64,000 bases of DNA, taken from NCBI GenBank assembly GCA_002049455.2, contig KV918809.1, forward strand, positions 1 through 64,000, written 5' to 3'. This stretch comes from Porphyra umbilicalis (Eukaryota; Rhodophyta; Bangiophyceae; Bangiales; Bangiaceae). The position numbers and the translations under genes are program-made. Positions within the stretch are counted from its first letter, which is position 1. Each line of letters opens with the position of its first letter. The notes below the pieces were generated by a model that saw only the letters and a program-made list of their open reading frames with translations, was not told the origin of the DNA and ran no database searches. Positions 58,250 through 64,000 of the stretch are shown in pieces.

Positions 58250-58643
58250 CGCACCCTCCGAGCAACTGGCGCCACTGTGCACGCGCGCCGCGCAGACTGT
58301 ACCGGCCGCGGCACGACTTGTGCATGGCGCCTGTACGGCCGCTGCACGATTTGTGCATGGCGCCTGTACGGCCGCTGCACGATTCGTGTACGGCGCCTGC
58401 ACCGCCGCCGTGCAACCAGATACAGACAGTCTGCACGGCACCGGTGCAAGGTTGATGCATCGAATCGATGCAATTTCCCCGTCGCAAGCCTGCCTCCGTG
58501 CAAGTGTCGTACATGTGTCATACAAAAACTTTGTACCAAAACCACCCGATCCGTACAAGAAATCGAGGCTTGTATCAGCTTGTATCCAATTGTATTCAAG
58601 CAGATACAAGATCTTCCAGGGACATGGTCTAAGCCCCACTGTG
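58250..58643. repeat. right subterminal motif array and terminal repeat of the transposon
   Basis: Copies of TTGTGCATGGCGCCTGTACG and related GTGCAA/TGCACG words repeat at about 36-bp spacing between 58315 and 58420. More GTGCAA sites and CTTGTATC words follow up to the terminal repeat. The composition mirrors the left end. Confidence 0.75.
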
Positions 58644-58740
58644 CCGCACGTGCGGCGCGCGCGTGCGGCGGGGATCGGCGGCCGCCGGCCGCGGCGGCCG
58701 CGTCCCGCGTCGGTACCACCGCCGCGCGGCCGCCCCGTCT

Positions 58741-58748
58741 GATAAAAG
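58741..58748 (+). promoter_or_regulatory. TATA-like box of Cys/Lys-rich gene 2
   Basis: GATAAAAG, 248 bp before the start codon as in gene 1, and only 97 bp from the right end of the 11.5-kb transposon. Any promoter element farther upstream has been replaced by transposon DNA. Confidence 0.5.
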
Positions 58749-58988
58749 GACTGCCGGCGCCGTCCCCAGGTGCCCTCTCCTCCCATCATCCACATTCGCA
58801 ACCTCCACACCACACACACACACAGCGTCCGCCTCGCCCACTCCACCGCCGCCGTCGCCGCCGACCCGCTTCTACGGCCGTCGCGTCGCACCCGCCGCTG
58901 CCGCCGTTGCCGCTTCGCGCTCGCCGCGGCGACTTTCCGCACGCTTCCCTCCCCCCATCCGCACCCTCCGCCGGCTCCCGCCGCCACC

Positions 58989-60044
58989 ATGGGTGCCGCC
59001 AAGATCCTCGCCGCCGTCGCGGCCGTGTCGGCCATTGTGACCGTCGGCGCGTCGGCCGCTGACGTGTCCACGTCGGGCAAGCAGTACACGTTCACCCCCC
59101 CCGCGCCCTCGGGCGGCGCCACCGCCCGCTCCGGCTGCACCGTCCGCAAGGTCAAGTGTGGTCAGGACTGCAAGACGGAGAAGGGCGTTTGCGTCAAGTA
59201 TGGGTGCAACAAGGAGGCGGCGTACGCGTGCAAAAAGGACGTGACGGTCAAGTTTGACTGCAAGAAGACGTCCGAGTATGACTGCAAGAAGCAGGTGTAC
59301 AAGACGTACGATTGCGATAAGGTCGTCCAGCAGTTGGTCAAGAACGGCTGCGAGAGGACGGAGAAGCAAACGTACGGCTGCAACGTCAGCTACAAGGCCA
59401 AGTGCGACAAGACGCGGGAGGTGACCAAGAAGTGCACCAAGACGCAGAAGGAGCCGTGCAAGAAGGAGGTTGACGCGACTTGCACCCGCACCGTCAAGAA
59501 GCAGTGCACCAAGACGGAGAAGAAGGAGGAGGATTGCACCAAGACTTACAAGAAGGAGGTGCGCTGTGAGAATGCTGGCAAGTACGACTACGACGGCAAG
59601 CCGTGCTTTGAGACCATTGCCTACCCGGCCAAGTGCACGAAGGACGTCAAGACCCCCTATGACTGCAGCTACAAAGAGAAGTATGGCTGCAAGAAGCAGA
59701 TTGACTCGACGTGCGAGCGCGAGGTCGAGTCCCTTTGCAAGTCTACGGAGAAGTACCAGGTCGACTGCGACAAGACCCGCTATGACCCCAAGGGCTGCAC
59801 CCGCGACGTCAAGGTCAAGTTCGACTGCACGAAGGACGTCACGGTCAAGTCCAAGTGCGGCAAGAACGAGACCATCGACGCCAAGTGCACCAAGACCGAG
59901 CTGGTCAAGAACGGCTGCTCCAAGACGGAGAAGCAGGACTCCCTGTGCAAGCGCACCACCTTTGACAAGAAGTGCTGCGCCGAGAAGAAGGACGTGACCA
60001 AGTGCACGGACAAGTTCTGCGACAAGCGCGAGTGCACCTACTAA
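58989..60044 (+). CDS. secreted Cys/Lys-rich repeat protein, gene 2
   Basis: A 351-residue paralogue of the protein at 33659-34714, with the same signal peptide, 36 cysteines and two sequons. The coding sequences differ at two bases as far as I can see, both amino-acid changing: Gly to Asp in KYGYDGK (59586) and Lys to Thr in FDCKKDVTV (59829). Just before the start codon CCGTCGCC of gene 1 is CCGCCACC here, a better eukaryotic start context. The frame is intact, so the gene was either duplicated very recently or homogenised, and the upstream transposon insertion has not led to decay. Role as an extracellular structural protein is inferred from composition. Confidence 0.93.
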   Translation: MGAAKILAAVAAVSAIVTVGASAADVSTSGKQYTFTPPAPSGGATARSGCTVRKVKCGQDCKTEKGVCVKYGCNKEAAYACKKDVTVKFDCKKTSEYDCKKQVYKTYDCDKVVQQLVKNGCERTEKQTYGCNVSYKAKCDKTREVTKKCTKTQKEPCKKEVDATCTRTVKKQCTKTEKKEEDCTKTYKKEVRCENAGKYDYDGKPCFETIAYPAKCTKDVKTPYDCSYKEKYGCKKQIDSTCEREVESLCKSTEKYQVDCDKTRYDPKGCTRDVKVKFDCTKDVTVKSKCGKNETIDAKCTKTELVKNGCSKTEKQDSLCKRTTFDKKCCAEKKDVTKCTDKFCDKRECTY

Positions 60045-61178
60045 GCGCTGGCGTGGGTGCGCGACGCGAAGTGGGGGGGGGGGGGGGCTGAGGGGGTCAG
60101 GTCGGCCACAGGCTGCCGGGGTCGGACGCGGCGATGAGCAAGTGACGTAACAGGTGGGGTGGCCCGGCCCGGTGTCTTCTGCTTTTTTAGGGTTTGTGTA
60201 GGTGGTAGGACCTGGCTGCAGTGCGGCTGGGAACGGCGCGGACTCGTCACTGGGCGCGTAGTCGGAACATATACATATTTATTCGCTTGAATGCCTATCC
60301 CCCCGCCGGTCGCCGGTACCCGCTCCCACGACGTCGGCTGCGGCCAGCGCAGCCACGTCGCCCTCATCGGCGGGACGTTATTCATCTACCGCGGCGGCCG
60401 CGTGCGACGGTGTGATGGCACCATCCAGCGACAAGCACAGGGGCCACGAGCGGCCGTTCACGGGGCCCGACCGAGACCGCGTCCGGGGAGCCACAGCTCT
60501 ACGGACGTTTGCCCCCCGCCCGTGGCGACATCGACGACGCGCAGCGGCAGCGGCATCCACAACGGCCGCGACGGCACGCTGCCGAGCCGCCGTGACGGGC
60601 AGCCGACCACCCCCGTGCGTCGTGGGGGGCGGCGCCGGCGGGGGGCCACGCCACCCCGGTCCGCCCCGTCGAGGGGCCCCGCACGCCCCGCCACCCGCAC
60701 GGCCGAGCCGGCCAGTGCCGGCGGGGGGCTCCCCCACCCCGCACCACCCCTCCCACCCGGGCGCGCAGCCGCCCGCAGCCGCCCCCCCGCCGACGACAGC
60801 CCGCCGGCTCGCGGCGGCGTGGCGGGTCCCGCCGCACCGTCGCACCCCCCCCCGCCGCAGCCGGTACTCCTTGGCGGCAGCCACTGCCCCCTCACGCGCG
60901 CGCTGCAGCCAGCCGCCGTCCCGCGCGTCCCCGCCGCCGGTGCTCCGCCGCCCAGCAGGCGCTGGAGCCATCTGGGGCTCTCCGTTTACTGCGTCCTTCT
61001 CGCTGTTTCCCCAGACGGCTTCGTCCGATTTTCTGTGCGACTGCTGCCGTCCTCGGGCGATGTGTCACTGCACTTTTGTCTACTGCCGTATTATATGCTG
61101 GCAATGACATGGACATCATGTCAATGGTAATGTATTCCTACTGGTGCCCTCCTTTCTGTCCCATGCGCCCAGGTGAGC

Positions 61179-61351
61179 GATGAACCAGGTGTGTGATGAA
61201 GACGGGGGGGGCTGACAAAGGGAGGGGGACCTGCTGAATGGGGAGGGAGGCGAAGGAGGGGAACTGGGCGAAGGAGAGAAGCCCAAGCCGCTGTCCAGGT
61301 GCCTCCAGAGGGTGGATGTTGGGGGTCGTTGCGGGACACCAGCTGGTTTTC
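61179..61351. other. intergenic
   Basis: Purine-rich GGGAGGG-type sequence with no gene. Confidence 0.5.
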
Positions 61352-61353
61352 TA

Positions 61354-63639
61354 CAGCCGTTCTCAGAAAATATCCGGCACTCCAACAGTTGCAAAAGAAT
61401 TCCCTGGCCTTTAGCACAGGGTGCTCTCAAAGTGTAGTGATGCACACATATACTTAGATATAGGAACTTGATCTCCGTTTCAGAGGTGGCAGTCTGCATT
61501 CGTGTCCTCAGGGATCTGAGGGCGTGTCAGCGTTGGAAGGGTCGCGATGACGCTAAAAGCGAATAGAGTTACGTGGCTGAGAAGGACTGTCCTGCCACAA
61601 GGGTCACAGGGCCCAGACGGCGCCTGCCCCCCTGCCCCCCCCCCCGCCCCGAGGTGCGCGCGGCGACCGTGTGCAGCGACTTCCGGGTTCGACGCGCCCG
61701 CGAAGACCCGCGGGTGATCGTGCCTGCGCGCCAGCTTCTCTTGCGGCGGCACGTCGCCGGTTTCTAACGCCATCTTGCCGCACGGTTAGAGGCGCCCCGT
61801 CGCGCGGTGGTCGATCCCATCCGCCCGCCCGTGCGCCTTGTCGGCCGCGCGCAGCTGCGCTGCACGGCGGGGTGACGGCCCCGCCCGTAGGCGTTGCAGC
61901 ACGCCGGCGGGCCGCCGCCGCCGCGGCGGCGGCGGCGGCACCCGTTTCCCCGCCCCACGCCCCCCCGCCACGGCAACGTGGCTGCACGTGCCCCCGTGTG
62001 TGCTCGCGGCCATGGAGCCGGCCGGCTTACCCGGTATCTATGCGTCGCCGAGCGCGCCACCGCCCTGAAGGCCAGGGTATTGCACGTACGTGCCTGGAAT
62101 TCCAAATCGGCCTCTACGACCCCGCAGAGGCCGATTTCCCTGGCCTTTAGGACAGGGTGCTCTCAAAGTGTAGTGATGCACACATATACTTAGATATAGG
62201 GACTTGATCTCCGTTTCAGAGGTGGCAGTCTGCATTCGTGTCCTCAGGGATCTGAGGGCGTGTCAGCGTTGGAAGGGTCGCGATGACGCTAAAAGCGAAT
62301 AGAGTTACGTGGCTGAGAAGGACTGTCCTGCCACAAGGGTCACAGGGCCCAGACGGCGCCTGCCCCCCTGCCCCCCCCCCCGCCCCGAGGTGCGCGCGGC
62401 GACCGTGTGCAGCGACTTCCGGGTTCGACGCGCCCGCGAAGACCCGCGGGTGATCGTGCCTGCGCGCCAGCTTCTCTTGCGGCGGCACGTCGCCGGTTTC
62501 TAACGCCATCTTGCCGCACGGTTAGAGGCGCCCCGTCGCGCGGTGGTCGATCCCATCCGCCCGCCCGTGCGCCTTGTCGGCCGCGCGCAGCTGCGCTGCA
62601 CGGCGGGGTGACGGCCCCGCCCGTAGGCGTTGCAGCACGCCGGCGGGCCGCCGCCGCCGCGGCGGCGGCGGCGGCACCCGTTTCCCCGCCCCACGCCCCC
62701 CCCGCCACGGCAACGTGGCTGCACGTGCCCCCGTGTGTGCTCGCGGCCATGGAGCCGGCCGGCTTACCCGGTATCTATGCGTCGCCGAGCGCGCCACCGC
62801 CCTGAAGGCCAGGGTATTGCACGTACGTGCCTGGAATTCCAAATCGGCCTCTACGACCCCGCAGAGGCCGATTTCCCTGGCCTTTAGGACAGGGTGCTCT
62901 CAAAGTGTAGTGATGCACACATATACTTAGATATAGGGACTTGATCTCCGTTTCAGAGGTGGCAGTCTGCATTCGTGTCCTCAGGGATCTGAGGGCGTGT
63001 CAGCGTTGGAAGGGTCGCGGTGACGCTAAAAAGCGAATAGAATTACGTGGCTGAGAAGGACTGTCCTGCCACAAGGGTCACAGGGCCCGGACGGCGTCTG
63101 CCCCTCTGCCCCCCCCCACCGCCCCGAGTTGCGCACGGCGACCGCGCGCAGCGACTTCCGGGGTTCGACGCGCCCACGATGGCCCGCGGGTGATCGTGCC
63201 TGCGCGCCGTCTTCTGTTGCGGCGGCGCGTCGGCGGCTGCTGACGCCACCTAGCGGCGCGGTTAGGGGCGCCCCATCGCGCGGCGATCAGTCCCACCCGC
63301 CTGCCCGTGCGCCGTGTCGGCCGCCCTGCCCGCCGTGCGCAGGTGCGCTGCGCGGTGGAGTGACAGCCCCTCCTGTGGGCGTCGCTCGACGCCGGCGGGC
63401 CGCCGCCGCTGCGGTGGCAGCGGCGGCACCCCTTTCCCCGCCCCACATTCTCCCGGCCACGGCAGCGTGGCTGTACGTGCCCCCGTGCGCGCTCGCGGCT
63501 ATGGAGCCGGCCGGCGTGCCCGGTGTCGATGCGTCGCCGAGCGTGCCACTGCCCTGAAGGCCAGGGTATTGCACGGACGTGCCTTGAATTGAAACTCTTT
63601 TGCAACAGTTGGAGTGCGGGATTTTTGGGAGAACGGCTG
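61354..63639. mobile_element. 2.3-kb TA-flanked element, CAGCCGTTCTC family, filled with tandem repeats
   Basis: Ends CAGCCGTTCTCAGAAAA and its inverse, with the CCAACAGTTGCAAAAG block inside on both sides. TA lies at 61352-61353 and 63640-63641. The termini are those of the foldback MITE at 45261-45392. Almost the whole interior is CCCTGGCC-family sequence in three consecutive units. Confidence 0.85.
61402..63590 (+). repeat. tandem CCCTGGCC-family units (737 bp)
   Basis: Unit borders fall at 61402, 62138 and 62875. Units 1 and 2 are almost identical; unit 3 is more diverged (about 85-90 per cent by eye). Each runs from CCCTGGCCTTTAGG to AAGGCCAGGGTATTGCACG. Units 1 and 2 end with a hairpin whose arms AAATCGGCCTCT/AGAGGCCGATTT lie on the unit junction. 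No coding capacity is credible. Confidence 0.88.
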
Positions 63640-63764
63640 TAGTGTCTACGTATTCTACCGCAAAATCGCATCAATTGATGCTCGGTCGAGCATCAAATGA
63701 TGCGGAGCCGGAATCGGCGTTTTTGAGGCATCTGAGTGGAAAGTCGAGCTCTTTAGCACCTACG

Positions 63765-64000
63765 AATTCCAGGCACGTGCGTGCAATACCCTGGCCTTCA
63801 AGGCGGTGGCGCGCTCGGCGACGCATCGATGCCGGGCACGCCGGCCGGCTCCATGGCCGCGAGCGTGCGCGGGGGCACGTACAGCCACGTTGCCGTGGTG
63901 GGGGGGGTGTCGGGCGGGGAAAGGGGTGCCGCCTCCGCCACCGCAGCGGCGGCGGCCCGCCGGCGTCGCGCGATGCCCATGGGCGGGGCCGTCACTCCGC
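63765..64000 (-). repeat. CCCTGGCC-family copy cut by the window end
   Basis: Begins AATTCCAGGCACGTGCGTGC and follows the 30551 copy closely, in inverse orientation to the tandem units. It continues beyond 64000. Between 63642 and 63764 lie only two short palindromes around ATCAATTGAT and CATCAAATGATG. Confidence 0.75.

Larger units (their letters stand above)
47137..58643. mobile_element. 11.5-kb DNA transposon with CACAGT termini
   Basis: The termini are inverted. The left begins CACAGTAGATCTTAGACCA and the right, on the other strand, CACAGTGGGGCTTAGACCA; similarity continues through CCTGGAAGA and TGCTTGTAT to about 47 bp. CCG is duplicated (47134-47136, 58644-58646). Comparison with the empty site at 33314-33325 in gene copy 1 shows clean insertion. 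CAC termini, a 3-bp duplication and arrays of short motifs inside both ends are features of CACTA/EnSpm-type elements. Content from left to right: a large transposase-like gene on the minus strand, a 45-bp repeat, a tRNA-like sequence, a decayed plus-strand gene and an intact plus-strand gene. This is the most complete autonomous-looking element in the window. Confidence 0.9.
58644..61178 (+). repeat. downstream half of the second duplicated segment
   Basis: Nearly identical to 33317-35695. It then continues for about 150 bp (to CCCAGGTGAGCG) with sequence that in the first copy lies at the beginning of the segment (32420-32575), and diverges. The order implies that the duplicated unit once stood in tandem. 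Confidence 0.9.

Noticed and set aside
58250..58440. Regular GTGCAT/GCCTGTACG repeats as a CRISPR-like array
   Set aside because: Units are imperfect, there are no unique spacers of constant size, and the sequence is the subterminal array of a eukaryotic transposon.
61573..61767. Identical 64-codon frames in tandem units 1 and 2
   Set aside because: They are identical only because the units are; the third unit does not preserve the frame.

Overview
This is nuclear DNA of a GC-rich eukaryote. The genes stand alone, GT-AG introns are visible, there is no bacterial operon or ribosome-binding-site architecture, and much of the window is eukaryotic DNA transposons with intact inverted repeats and target-site duplications. 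The extreme GC content, the GC-rich dispersed repeats and the secreted Cys/Lys-rich protein gene made me think of a bangiophyte red alga (Porphyra/Pyropia type). That is inference from general resemblance, not proven by any marker gene here.

Layout. 0-13 kb: small transposon copies (240-635, 857-1400), then decayed coding remnants: an unidentified frameshifted gene (2095-4159), a broken PIF1-like helicase on the minus strand (4171-5560) with a second remnant of the same helicase family at 7740-8060, an unidentified broken gene (9701-10468) and a broken 2-oxoglutarate-oxygenase-like gene (11521-13024). 13-17.4 kb: GC-rich low-complexity DNA with no gene I trust. 17.4-19.2 kb: a hAT-type element carrying three smaller elements. 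19.7-23.4 kb: a Ty3/gypsy-like gag-protease-RT remnant, followed by an unidentified 490-codon reading frame on the opposite strand. 25-32 kb: repeats in repeats, including a Harbinger-like element opened by at least five later insertions. 32.3-35.7 kb: intact gene 1 for a secreted Cys/Lys-rich protein. 38-44.2 kb: a four-level nest of transposons plus two more copies of a 740-bp Harbinger-like element in inverted orientation.

46.1-61.2 kb is the most informative part. It is a second copy of the 32.3-35.7 kb segment, split by an 11.5-kb transposon (47137-58643) with CACAGT termini, a CCG target duplication and clusters of TTGCAC/GTGCAA motifs near both ends. The transposon encodes a large two- or three-exon protein that I read as a DDE-type transposase, a second two-exon protein with an Arg/Gly-rich DNA-binding-like centre, a decayed third gene and a tRNA-like sequence. 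It sits 97 bp upstream of the TATA-like box of the second Cys/Lys-rich gene, whose coding sequence differs from gene 1 at only two bases.

61.3-64 kb: a TA-flanked element filled with tandem 737-bp units of another repeat family, pieces of which also lie at both edges of the window. Overall there are four coding regions that could be expressed (two Cys/Lys-rich genes and two transposon genes); the rest is mobile-element strata and decayed genes.
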